Positions 1 through 7,570 of a stretch of DNA of 64,000 bases are shown here, one piece after another. The position numbers and the translations under genes were made by a program. A model generated the notes under the pieces. It was not told the DNA's origin, did no database searches, and was given only the letters and a program-made list of their open reading frames with translations. Origin of the DNA: Flavobacterium sp. HJJ (GTDB taxonomy: Bacteria > Bacteroidota > Bacteroidia > Flavobacteriales > Flavobacteriaceae); contig NZ_JADKPR010000015.1 of assembly GCF_015351475.1 (NCBI RefSeq), forward strand, positions 62,001-126,000, written 5' to 3'. Numbering within the stretch: position 1 is the stretch's first letter; each line of letters begins with the position of its first letter.

Positions 1-90
1 CTGAATGTCCTAGCCCCGATGGAAGCAACATCCTTTCCTGCCGGGGTTCGGCAGGAAAGATATAGCGGACAGCGGGATTAGCTCCTGAAA
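1..90 (+). repeat. Structured dispersed element, copy 1 (Flavo-1-like?)
   Basis: A GC-richer block at the window edge, between the arginine cluster and whatever lies upstream. A perfect 10-bp stem (33-42 with 50-59) closes a loop that contains GGGGTTC. The flanks carry TAGCCCC (11-17) and AGCGGG (71-76), which may pair further. A second copy lies at 42485-42578 on the other strand with the same core but a different, still paired, stem. I recall a conserved Bacteroidota RNA called Flavo-1 and this may be it, but that name is from memory. The copy may be cut by the window start. Confidence 0.5.
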
Positions 91-96
91 ACTATT

Positions 97-1167
97 TTAA
101 TTTTTGAAAAAGTTTCCAAGTATTTTAATGTACAATTGGATTCCTTCTTCGATTTCGTTTACATATATAAATTCGTCTGCCGAATGTGACCGCAAGCTTT
201 CTCCCGGTCCTAGTTTTAATGACTTGCAATACAAAACAGATTGATCCGAAAGGGTAGGAGAGCCATAAGTGGTTCTTCCCAAAGCGATACCTGCCTGTAC
301 CAATCCGTGCGAAACAGGGATTGATGATGCATTTAAATGCATTGAGCGGGGTGTAACTTCGGCTTTAACATTGGCTCTTACGGTTTCTAGAATTTCGGTA
401 TTGTTGTAGCAGTCATTGACACGGATATCGACTACCAAATGGCATTCGGCCGGAACTACATTGTGCTGTTTTCCAGCATTTACTTGAGTTACAGTCATTT
501 TTACGGGACCTAAAACCTCCGATATTTTTTCGAATTGAAAGGTTTTGAACCAATCAATCACGGGCATTGCATTATAAATTGGGTTGTCTGGATTATTGTG
601 TGCAGCGTGGCTGGCAGTTCCTTTTACGACTATATCCAATACTAGCAAACCTTTTTCGGCGATGGCCAGCTGCATTAAAGTTGGTTCTCCAACGATGGCG
701 CATTCCAGCTCTGGCAAGTGCTTCAAAACGCTGTTTAAGCCATTTTTACCACTGCTTTCTTCCTCTGCCGAAGCCACAATAACAATGTTGTAAGGCAGGT
801 TTTCGCAGGCATAAAAATGGGTGAATGCTGCAATTAATGAAACCAAACATCCGCCGGCATCGTTGCTGCCCAAACCATATAGTTTGCCGTCTTTTACTAT
901 CGCTTCAAACGGATCGTTAGTATAGCCTTGATTGGGTTTTACAGTATCGTGATGCGAATTGAGTAAAAGTGTAGGCTTTGATTTATCAAAATGCAGGTTG
1001 TAAGCCCAGATATTATTGTTTTCCCGTTCAAAAGGAATGTTGTTTTGTGTAAACCAATTTTCAATTAAAAGCGCAGTCTGCTCTTCTTCGCTCGAAAAAG
1101 AAGGAGTTTCAATCAGCGATTTTAAAAGAGAAATGGCTTCTTGTATGAGGGTTTCTATGTTTTTCAT
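97..1167 (-). CDS. argE: M20 family deacylase, ArgE-type (acyl-citrulline/acyl-ornithine deacylase)
   Basis: A zinc-dependent deacylase of 356 residues that removes the N-acyl group from the arginine pathway intermediate. M20 metal ligands are visible: HHDTV near residue 72, NDAGG near 102, the catalytic pair EE in ASAEEES, GEPT further on, and a C-terminal RSHSADEF histidine. It is the last gene of the minus-strand arginine cluster, 67 bases after argB. In Bacteroidota with an argF'-type transcarbamylase, the acyl group is removed at the citrulline stage, so acyl-citrulline is the likely substrate here; this is inference from the pathway, not from a residue in this protein. The cytoplasmic location follows from the absence of a signal peptide. 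Confidence 0.88.
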   Translation of the reverse strand: MKNIETLIQEAISLLKSLIETPSFSSEEEQTALLIENWFTQNNIPFERENNNIWAYNLHFDKSKPTLLLNSHHDTVKPNQGYTNDPFEAIVKDGKLYGLGSNDAGGCLVSLIAAFTHFYACENLPYNIVIVASAEEESSGKNGLNSVLKHLPELECAIVGEPTLMQLAIAEKGLLVLDIVVKGTASHAAHNNPDNPIYNAMPVIDWFKTFQFEKISEVLGPVKMTVTQVNAGKQHNVVPAECHLVVDIRVNDCYNNTEILETVRANVKAEVTPRSMHLNASSIPVSHGLVQAGIALGRTTYGSPTLSDQSVLYCKSLKLGPGESLRSHSADEFIYVNEIEEGIQLYIKILGNFFKN

Positions 1168-1234
1168 TTATTTTATTTTCAACGCAAATTTCACGAATTA
1201 ATTTGTGCAAATTAATGTAATTTGTGTTTAATTT

Positions 1235-2038
1235 TTACAATTCGATTGTTGTAAAAATTGCGTTTGTGTTTTGTAACATTCTGTGATGACCAATCCGTAT
1301 TTTTTGAACGCCTTTCGATAAGCTGTTAAAACAATTATCCAATTTAGGAATCATACCGGAATGAATGGCGCCTTCTTCTTTTAATTTTGAATAAAGAGCT
1401 GAATTTATTTGCTGGATTACTGAATTTTCATCCTCTATATCGGTTAAAACCCCTGCTTTTTCGAAACAATAGGTTAAAGTAACATCAAAAACTTCGGAGG
1501 CAGCGATAGCCAATTCACTAGCAATAGTGTCAGCATTGGTATTCAATAATTGCCCTTGTCCGTCATGTGTGATGGCGCAGAATACTGGTGTTATGCCACT
1601 GTTTAATAATGTTTCCAATAAAGGAGTATTTACTTTTTGCACATCGCCTACAAAACCATAATCAATTGTTGGATGATTGCGTTTTGTTGACAGAATTAAA
1701 TTCCCGTCAGCTCCAGAAAAGCCAATGGCATTAGTATTATAGGCCTGCAGCTGAGCAACCACATTTTTATTGATTTCGCCTGCATAAATCATTACTACTA
1801 CATCGAGCATTGGTGCATCGGTAATACGGCGTCCGTCGATCATTTGGGGAACCAGGCCAATGCTCTGAGCCATTTTGGTAGCTGATTTTCCGCCTCCGTG
1901 AACGAGTATTTTATTACCTTCTATTTTTGAAAAATCAGTAAGGAACTGTTTTAATTCTGCTGGATTGTCGATGATGTTACCGCCAATTTTTATGATCGAA
2001 AGTGCTTCGGGCTTTGGGCTTTGGGCTTTGATATTCAT
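1235..2038 (-). CDS. argB: N-acyl-glutamate kinase
   Basis: An amino-acid kinase family protein of 267 residues that phosphorylates N-acylglutamate with ATP, the second step of arginine synthesis. The glycine-rich KIGGN motif near the N-terminus and HGGGKSATKMA near residue 47 bind the phosphates; the IDGRRIT segment after it is typical of ArgB. The length fits the family. It lies between argF' and argE, 37 and 67 bases away, which suggests one transcript. Whether it takes acetyl- or succinyl-glutamate cannot be read from the sequence, but the neighbouring transcarbamylase points to succinyl. Confidence 0.92.
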   Translation of the reverse strand: MNIKAQSPKPEALSIIKIGGNIIDNPAELKQFLTDFSKIEGNKILVHGGGKSATKMAQSIGLVPQMIDGRRITDAPMLDVVVMIYAGEINKNVVAQLQAYNTNAIGFSGADGNLILSTKRNHPTIDYGFVGDVQKVNTPLLETLLNSGITPVFCAITHDGQGQLLNTNADTIASELAIAASEVFDVTLTYCFEKAGVLTDIEDENSVIQQINSALYSKLKEEGAIHSGMIPKLDNCFNSLSKGVQKIRIGHHRMLQNTNAIFTTIEL

Positions 2039-2075
2039 TTAATTAGTTTAAAGTCTATACTCTTTATTCTATTAT

Positions 2076-3029
2076 CTATTTGTCTAATTTTTTCAGGATT
2101 TTCTGCAGTACTAATTGAGCTGAATACGTTCTGTTATTCGCCTGCTGAATTACAATCGAATTTTCACTGTCGATTACTTCATCAGTAACTATTACATTAC
2201 GTCTTACCGGCAGACAGTGCATAAATTTAGCATTGTTGGTCAGTTTCATTTTATCAGCAGTGATGGTCCAGTTTGGATCTGTATTGGTGATTTTTCCGTA
2301 TTCTTTATAATTGCTCCAGTTTTTAGCATAGATAAAATCGGCATTTGCAAAAGCTTTGTCCTGGTCGTGTTCAATTTTAGAATCTTTGGTGATTTCAGGA
2401 TTTAGTTCGTAGCCTTCCGGATGTGTGATTACAAAATCCATTTCGGTCTGTAACTGCATCATTTCCACGAAAGAATTGGGAACTGCCTGCGGTAAAGCTC
2501 TCGGGTGCGGTGCCCATGAGAGAACGACTTTTGGTCTGTGTTTGGTTTTGTTTTCCTCCATTGTGATTGCATCTGCAAGTGACTGCAATGGATGTCCTGT
2601 GGCGCTTTCCATATTTAGAATTGGCACAGTGGCGTGTTTTACGAAGCCGTTCATTACCGTTTCAGCGTTGTCTTTTTCTTTGTCAACCAATCCCGCAAAT
2701 GCTCTGATGGCAATAATATCTGCATATTGAGAAACTACTTCCGCTGCTTCTTTGATGTGTTCAGAAGCGCCTTGGTTCATAACTGTTCCGTCTTCGTATT
2801 CCAGTGTCCAGCCTTCGCTACCAAAGTTCATGACCATAACGTTCATCCCTAAATTTATGGCTGCTTTTTGAGTACTCAAACGGGTTCTCAAACTGGAGTT
2901 GAAAAATAGCATTACTAACGTTTTGTTTTTTCCCAGTTTCTTATTCTTAAGCGGATTTTTTTTGATTTTTAACGCTTCTTTCACCCATTTTTGGAGTGAA
3001 TCTATTTCTTTTATTGAGGTGTAGTTCAT
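2076..3029 (-). CDS. argF': N-succinylornithine (or N-acetylornithine) carbamoyltransferase
   Basis: It transfers the carbamoyl group of carbamoyl phosphate to an N-acylated ornithine, giving N-acyl-citrulline. The carbamoyl-phosphate motif is SSLRTR (about residues 45-50) and the C-terminal loop is HCLPVRRN. The reading frame is open to 3080, but the ATG at 3029 gives the usual N-terminus (MNYTSIKEID), so I use that. By recalled alignment, the residue that decides substrate (Glu92 in the Xanthomonas acetylornithine enzyme, Pro90 in the Bacteroides succinylornithine enzyme) is Ser89 here, in the run GASEHIKE. Ser at this place is reported to give succinylornithine activity. It follows the DUF3307 gene by 68 bases. 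Confidence 0.9.
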   Translation of the reverse strand: MNYTSIKEIDSLQKWVKEALKIKKNPLKNKKLGKNKTLVMLFFNSSLRTRLSTQKAAINLGMNVMVMNFGSEGWTLEYEDGTVMNQGASEHIKEAAEVVSQYADIIAIRAFAGLVDKEKDNAETVMNGFVKHATVPILNMESATGHPLQSLADAITMEENKTKHRPKVVLSWAPHPRALPQAVPNSFVEMMQLQTEMDFVITHPEGYELNPEITKDSKIEHDQDKAFANADFIYAKNWSNYKEYGKITNTDPNWTITADKMKLTNNAKFMHCLPVRRNVIVTDEVIDSENSIVIQQANNRTYSAQLVLQKILKKLDK

Positions 3030-3097
3030 TTTTTTATAGTTTAATCGGTTAATCGTTGATTTGTTTAACCGAATTATCAATTAAATAATTCAACTTT

Positions 3098-3811
3098 TTA
3101 TAATTTTAATAAATATTGAGTTAATAATCCCACTATCAAGGCAATTCCAAAGCTCAATAATGTTCCTATTAATATATATTCTGTCAGTTTCCGCTCTTTG
3201 GATTCTTTTAAATCTCCAAACCTGAAAACCGATTTTGTCGCTAATAAAAAGCCAACGGCTTCGAAATGATTCGTGCAGATAAAAAGAAATACTAATAACC
3301 TTTCTAGTATTCCAATGTATTTGCCTGCGTTTTTGAGAGACTGCTCTTTTTCATTGAGGATTGCATCCGACCAAGGTTTTATAAGCACACTCATTATTAT
3401 CGAAACGGGCTGTGTCAAAAAAACAACAGCCGTTGTCAGTATTAGAAACGAATTAGAAAACAATAATTCTAAAAGTTCTTTTTCTTTATTTATCCAAAAC
3501 AATCCCAAAATTAGAATTACTGCCAGATGCGCTATTTGGTCAGCAATGAACCAAGTAATCTTGGTGCTTTCTTTTTGAAAATTTAATTTGGCGTAATCTA
3601 TGATTAAATGACTGAATGTTATCATTGTCACCAATTTCCAATCCGTTAGGTCAAATAAAATCAATAATGACAGCAGTCCGTGAATCATAGCATGGGCATA
3701 TAACTGCCATGCCAATGCTTTATTTTCTTCTTTTGCTTCTACCCAGCTATTAGGCTGCAACAAAAAATCACCCAGAATGTGTGCCAATATTAATTTTACT
3801 ATAATTATCAT
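3098..3811 (-). CDS. DUF3307 family integral membrane protein
   Basis: A hydrophobic protein of 237 residues with about six membrane segments. I recognise the DUF3307 family from the N-terminal HILGDFLLQ motif. Further His/Asp motifs sit in or next to predicted membrane segments (HAMIH, SHLIIDY, ADQIAHL), an arrangement that could bind metal, though no function is known to me. The start codon overlaps the SatD stop by 4 bases, so the two are translationally coupled and probably work together. It is an intruder in the arginine/proline cluster: nothing in it suggests amino-acid synthesis. Confidence 0.8.
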   Translation of the reverse strand: MIIIVKLILAHILGDFLLQPNSWVEAKEENKALAWQLYAHAMIHGLLSLLILFDLTDWKLVTMITFSHLIIDYAKLNFQKESTKITWFIADQIAHLAVILILGLFWINKEKELLELLFSNSFLILTTAVVFLTQPVSIIMSVLIKPWSDAILNEKEQSLKNAGKYIGILERLLVFLFICTNHFEAVGFLLATKSVFRFGDLKESKERKLTEYILIGTLLSFGIALIVGLLTQYLLKL

Positions 3812-4452
3812 TGCACCAATGTTTTTAGCTTATGGCGGTACATTTTGTCTAATTCCAAAATTTCATCAACATGAGCACGTTTGAATCTGCCACTCACAGA
3901 ATTTTGTCCAATACCCAGAATCGTTCCTATTTCTGCCTGTTTTTTTTCAGGATCTTCAAAAATCGTAGTAAATAATACTGCCGAATTTACTGTCCATGCG
4001 TCCATTTGTATAACTGCCAATTTCAGGTATAAATTCATTTCATAATCAAAATCAGGAAATGAAGACTGAATTGCCAATGTTGTTTTCTCTTTCTTCAGTT
4101 TTTCAAACTTTTCGCCCGAATTGATGAACGCCGTACCATTACTTTCCGAAATTCTGCCGGCTGTATATTCTTTTGTCCCTAAACCAATTGATAATCGAAC
4201 ATCAATTGGAGCTGTTTTTTTTTGTTTTTCATTTATAAATACACTCTTTATCAATGCTTTTATTTTTAAGCATACAAAAAGGGCTTCTTTTGGATCTTCA
4301 ATTTCAATTTGAAAATAATCACCTCTAAAAATCTCCCATTTTTCGGGTGCTGCGCCATACGAACGCAATAATTTTTTTAATGGCGAAATCCATATTTCTT
4401 GATTTATCAATTTTCTTGAATTGATAATATCTGCTGTAATAACTGCTATCAT
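3808..4452 (-). CDS. SatD family protein with C-terminal helix-turn-helix
   Basis: A SatD-family protein of 214 residues. The N-terminal part reads like a degenerate class III nucleotide-cyclase fold: ADIINSR at 7-13, RGDYFQ at 43-48, DVRLSIGLG at 84-92, then G-AFINSGEKFEKL at 106-119. Both aspartates that bind metal in cyclases have counterparts (D8, D45). The C-terminal part (about 170-205, QAEIGTILGIGQNSVSGRFKR) looks like a DNA-binding helix-turn-helix. Directly upstream are four 24-bp inverted repeats at an exact 28-bp period, a likely operator for this protein. The downstream DUF3307 gene overlaps by 4 bases. The cyclase resemblance is my own reading and needs a structure comparison. 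Confidence 0.75.
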   Translation of the reverse strand: MIAVITADIINSRKLINQEIWISPLKKLLRSYGAAPEKWEIFRGDYFQIEIEDPKEALFVCLKIKALIKSVFINEKQKKTAPIDVRLSIGLGTKEYTAGRISESNGTAFINSGEKFEKLKKEKTTLAIQSSFPDFDYEMNLYLKLAVIQMDAWTVNSAVLFTTIFEDPEKKQAEIGTILGIGQNSVSGRFKRAHVDEILELDKMYRHKLKTLVQ

Positions 4453-4458
4453 AATTCA

Positions 4459-4566
4459 AATATCGTATTAATTAGCGATATTTCAAAATATCGTCTAAAT
4501 ACATGATATTTTTTAATATCGTCTAAATACGTGATATTCTAAAATATCGTTTAAAAAAGTGATATT
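4459..4566. promoter_or_regulatory. Four-copy 28-bp array of inverted repeats upstream of SatD
   Basis: Four units of 24 bp occur at 4459-4482, 4487-4510, 4515-4538 and 4543-4566. Each has the form AATATC-N12-GATATT, with 4-bp spacers, so unit starts are exactly 28 bp apart. The inner bases are also similar: units 2 and 3 share GTCTAAATAC. The array fills the gap between the SatD start (4452) and the proB stop. Its unit nearest SatD lies where a promoter would sit: the minus strand there reads GATATTTG, one base from TAnnTTTG. This looks like an iterated operator for cooperative binding, possibly by SatD itself. Confidence 0.8.
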
Positions 4567-5335
4567 ATATAATCTTTGTAAACGCAATTTTATTGTCTAA
4601 TGCCTTCAGCATAAAATTATCTTCAAGCCCGTTCACAATCCAGGTTTCGATATTCCCTGCTTTGGCAATCGCAGCCGAATCAATTTTAGACTGCATTCCG
4701 CCTGTTCCGTGAGACGATTTTTTGTCCCCGATTTCTTTTTGCAAAAGCGATAAATCAGTAACTAATTCTATCGTTTCCGGCACTTCATCGTTAATTGACG
4801 ATTTGGTGTAAATACCGTTGGTATTTGTGGCAATAATTAGAATGTCAACATTCAATAGAACTGCTGTTAAAGCGGCTAATTTATCATTATCACCAAATTT
4901 AATTTCATCTGAAGCAACAGTGTCATTTTCGTTGATGATGGGGATATAATGATTTTTCACCAATACATTGATGGTGTTTACGATATTGTCTTTAGTCTGT
5001 TTTTTTTCAAAATCAGAATAGGAAAGGAGGCATTGTGAGGTGAATAAACCTAAATCACGGAAATTCTCGTTATAAATCCGCATTAAATGAGGCTGCCCAA
5101 TCGATGCCAAAGCCTGTTTTACGAAAACATCTTTATCGTGATTATCCAGTTTTACAAATTGTTTGGCAGCAGCAATCGCTCCCGAACTCACAATAATGAA
5201 TTCATATTCATCCTGCAAAGCGGCTATCTGTACCCCAATATCCTCAATCTTTCCTCTCGAAATATGATTGGTTTCTTTGGTTAATGTGTTACTGCCTAAC
5301 TTTAATAATATTCTTTTTTTACCTGATTTATTCAT
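4565..5335 (-). CDS. proB: Glutamate 5-kinase (short form, no PUA domain)
   Basis: The first enzyme of proline synthesis, phosphorylating glutamate with ATP to gamma-glutamyl phosphate for ProA. The amino-acid kinase start is RILLKLGSNTLT, followed by IIVSSGAIAA and the NENDTVA nucleotide segment. At 256 residues it ends right after the kinase domain (SSHGTGGMQSKIDSAAIA is the substrate/ATP region) and lacks the C-terminal PUA domain of the 367-residue E. coli enzyme, as is common in Bacteroidota. It is separated from proA by a GNAT gene. Its stop codon lies at the end of the SatD operator array. Confidence 0.92.
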   Translation of the reverse strand: MNKSGKKRILLKLGSNTLTKETNHISRGKIEDIGVQIAALQDEYEFIIVSSGAIAAAKQFVKLDNHDKDVFVKQALASIGQPHLMRIYNENFRDLGLFTSQCLLSYSDFEKKQTKDNIVNTINVLVKNHYIPIINENDTVASDEIKFGDNDKLAALTAVLLNVDILIIATNTNGIYTKSSINDEVPETIELVTDLSLLQKEIGDKKSSHGTGGMQSKIDSAAIAKAGNIETWIVNGLEDNFMLKALDNKIAFTKII

Positions 5336-5398
5336 TTTTTTGTTTTTAAAGCTAACAAAAGCTGATAATCAAAATTATATAATCTTTTAAAATTGAAT

Positions 5399-6202
5399 TT
5401 AACCTATATTGCCTCCAATTCTATTGTATATGTTTGAGAAATTCAAATCTCTTTTTTTACCTAATCTCATTCTTTTTGCTGTTTTAAATTCTTTATATCC
5501 GTATTTATAAAGAAAATCAACTGCATGAATATTATCCTTAGGAAAACATGCATTATCATGATTTGTAAATCTCATTTTCATAAGTTCAATTCCTGCTTCT
5601 TTAGTTTTAGAAAGGATTAAACCTTCTCCAAAAGCAGGCAGGTAAAATCCTTCTACAACTGAATTATTATGATAAACAAACCCTTCTTGCAGATGTTTTT
5701 CTAAATGAAATATTCTGTCTTCACCACTGGTAAATTTGTCAATAGCCTCAATTTCGGTTTTATGATCAGGATGAAATGGCACGACATTACTTGATATTCT
5801 CCAAGATTTCTCTGCTTTTATATTTTTAAAAAAAAGGTATTCTGTTTCCGTTTCAAACCCTGATTTTATGTAAACCGGTGCTCCAAGATCGGTTGCAATT
5901 AGATAAATAGTATCACATTTTTTTGCTTTTGAATCCTTTATCAAAGATTGAGTAATTAATTGCCCAATTCCTTGATTTCGATATTCGGGATGAACAATAA
6001 TATGTCCTAACCATGCTATATCATTATGGATTATAGTGGTTCCAATTCCAACTATTTTGGTGTCAATATTAATTCGAATAGAAGAACAAAAATCTGTATT
6101 TGTTGTATAAAACTCATGAGCAGGCAAAATTGTGCCCCAACCAGAAGGCTGTAATTCATCTAGTAAACCAACATCACTATTATTTAAGGTTTCTATTGTC
6201 AT
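5399..6202 (-). CDS. GNAT family N-acetyltransferase (two-domain)
   Basis: A GNAT acyltransferase of 267 residues. The N-terminal domain carries the acyl-CoA motif in the run HPEYRNQGIGQLI (about residues 72-84) and a typical APVYIKSGF end. The C-terminal half, with GFYLPAFGEGLI and VDFLYKYGYKE, looks like a second GNAT-like domain of the YitH/HolE kind. The substrate is unknown. It sits between proA and proB, 66 and 63 bases away on the same strand, so it is probably cotranscribed with proline genes; whether it modifies a proline-pathway compound is untested. Confidence 0.75.
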   Translation of the reverse strand: MTIETLNNSDVGLLDELQPSGWGTILPAHEFYTTNTDFCSSIRINIDTKIVGIGTTIIHNDIAWLGHIIVHPEYRNQGIGQLITQSLIKDSKAKKCDTIYLIATDLGAPVYIKSGFETETEYLFFKNIKAEKSWRISSNVVPFHPDHKTEIEAIDKFTSGEDRIFHLEKHLQEGFVYHNNSVVEGFYLPAFGEGLILSKTKEAGIELMKMRFTNHDNACFPKDNIHAVDFLYKYGYKEFKTAKRMRLGKKRDLNFSNIYNRIGGNIG

Positions 6203-6268
6203 TATTAATTATAAAAATATTTTATGAGTTCTAACAATCTAAAATCGTTAATGATAATCTGCAATTTT

Positions 6269-7465
6269 CTATCTTATCTGTCCATCACCATAAACATACC
6301 ATTTATTGGTAACCAAATGCTGTAAACCAATTGGTCCGCGTTGGTGCAGTTTGTCGGTGCTGATTGCTAATTCTCCTCCTAAACCAAACTGACCTCCATC
6401 GGTGAATCGGGTAGAGGCGTTTTGATATACTGCCGCTGTATCCACATTTTCCATGAATTCTTGGGCAGCTGCATCATTTTGAGTTATAATCGTTGCCGAA
6501 TGTCCCCCGCAGTATTTATTTATTTTTTCAATTGCTTCTTCATCAGAATTAACGACTCCGACAACAATTTTATAATTCAAAAATTCCTCGTACCAGATTT
6601 CTTCGTTTTCAATTGCAGGAACCTGAGCTGCATTTGCGAAAGCGTCATCACCCAAAATCTCAACATTATATTTCTTTAATTCTGCTGTCAATTCTGCTGC
6701 AAAAATCTGCCAATTCGGTAATTTGGTGTCGATCAAAACCTTGTCCAAAGCGTTACAGACACCAATATTGGTCGTTTTTCCATTGATGATAATGTCAAGC
6801 GCTTTTTTCAAATCGGCTTCTTTATTTATGTAAAGAAAGTTATTTCCGCGGCCGCTGACAATTACTGGACAAGTCGCATGTTTTTTGGTAAATTCGATTA
6901 GTTGTTCTCCTCCTCTAGGGACAATTAAATCGACTTTTTGTGTTGGGTTTTCTAAAAATGCCTGAGTTTCAACGCGGTTGTAATTTAGGTATTCTACCCA
7001 ATTTTTGTCAATTTCATTTTCTTCCAAGGCTTGGTGCCAAAGAGAAACAATTTTCAAGTTGGACAGCAAAGATTCTTTTCCGCCTTTCAATAAGATTTTA
7101 TTCCCAGATTTAAATGCAATTCCTCCTGCTTCGACAGTTACGTCAGGACGGGATTCGTAAATAATCATAATCGTTCCGAAAGCTGCAGTTTTGTTGGTTA
7201 CTTTCATGCCGTTTTCGTGCGTGAAAGTAAAACGTATCTGCCCCACAGGATCTTCTTGGCTTGCTAATTGCTGCATAGACAAAATCATTCCGTCAATTTT
7301 GGCATTATCAACCAGCAAACGTTTTTCCATAGCCAAATCCTCTCCAGAATAATTATTTAAATCCTGCTGATTAATCGCTTTAATGCTGGCTCTTTCTTGT
7401 TCTAAAAGCACAGCCATGCGATTCAGAACTGCATTTCTTTTTTGTATCGGTAATAAAAGGCTCAT
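6269..7465 (-). CDS. proA: Gamma-glutamyl phosphate reductase
   Basis: NADPH-dependent reductase making glutamate-5-semialdehyde, the second step of proline synthesis. The aldehyde-dehydrogenase-like fold is shown by TIMIIYESRPDVTVEA near residue 98, the segment LIVPRGGEQLIEF, and the catalytic cysteine in NIGVCNALD. The C-terminal HQRGPIGLQHLVTNKW is typical of ProA. The length of 398 residues is slightly short of the E. coli enzyme (417). It is followed by a GNAT gene and proB in the same direction and preceded by a strong intergenic hairpin that separates it from argD. Confidence 0.95.
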   Translation of the reverse strand: MSLLLPIQKRNAVLNRMAVLLEQERASIKAINQQDLNNYSGEDLAMEKRLLVDNAKIDGMILSMQQLASQEDPVGQIRFTFTHENGMKVTNKTAAFGTIMIIYESRPDVTVEAGGIAFKSGNKILLKGGKESLLSNLKIVSLWHQALEENEIDKNWVEYLNYNRVETQAFLENPTQKVDLIVPRGGEQLIEFTKKHATCPVIVSGRGNNFLYINKEADLKKALDIIINGKTTNIGVCNALDKVLIDTKLPNWQIFAAELTAELKKYNVEILGDDAFANAAQVPAIENEEIWYEEFLNYKIVVGVVNSDEEAIEKINKYCGGHSATIITQNDAAAQEFMENVDTAAVYQNASTRFTDGGQFGLGGELAISTDKLHQRGPIGLQHLVTNKWYVYGDGQIR

Positions 7466-7499
7466 TGGTTGTTTTAGTTAAAAGGATAAAATAGTATTT

Positions 7500-7565
7500 A
7501 AACATATAAGTGATATAAGTTTTTTATAATTTTTTAGAATCAAAACTTAAATGACTTATATGTTT
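7500..7565. repeat. Imperfect 24-bp inverted repeat between argD and proA
   Basis: The arm at 7500-7523 matches the reverse complement of 7542-7565 at 22 of 24 bases; the loop is 18 bp. It fills the 105-bp gap between argD and proA. The arm includes AAACATATAAGT. It could be a transcript terminator or processing site that separates arginine from proline expression, or a dispersed palindrome. There is no clear T-run of the usual kind beyond the arm. Confidence 0.6.
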
Positions 7566-7570
7566 TAAAA

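Noticed and set aside
567..793. Two overlapping plus-strand frames inside argE
   Set aside because: Antisense shadows of a real gene with no start signal.
1168..1234. AATTTGTG and ATTCGTG words between argB and argE, also seen at 53760-53815
   Set aside because: Short repeated words common in Flavobacterium gaps; no full element could be outlined.
3808..4452. SatD as a sigma factor
   Set aside because: Its helix-turn-helix resembles a sigma region 4 end, but there is no region 2, so it is a regulator at most.
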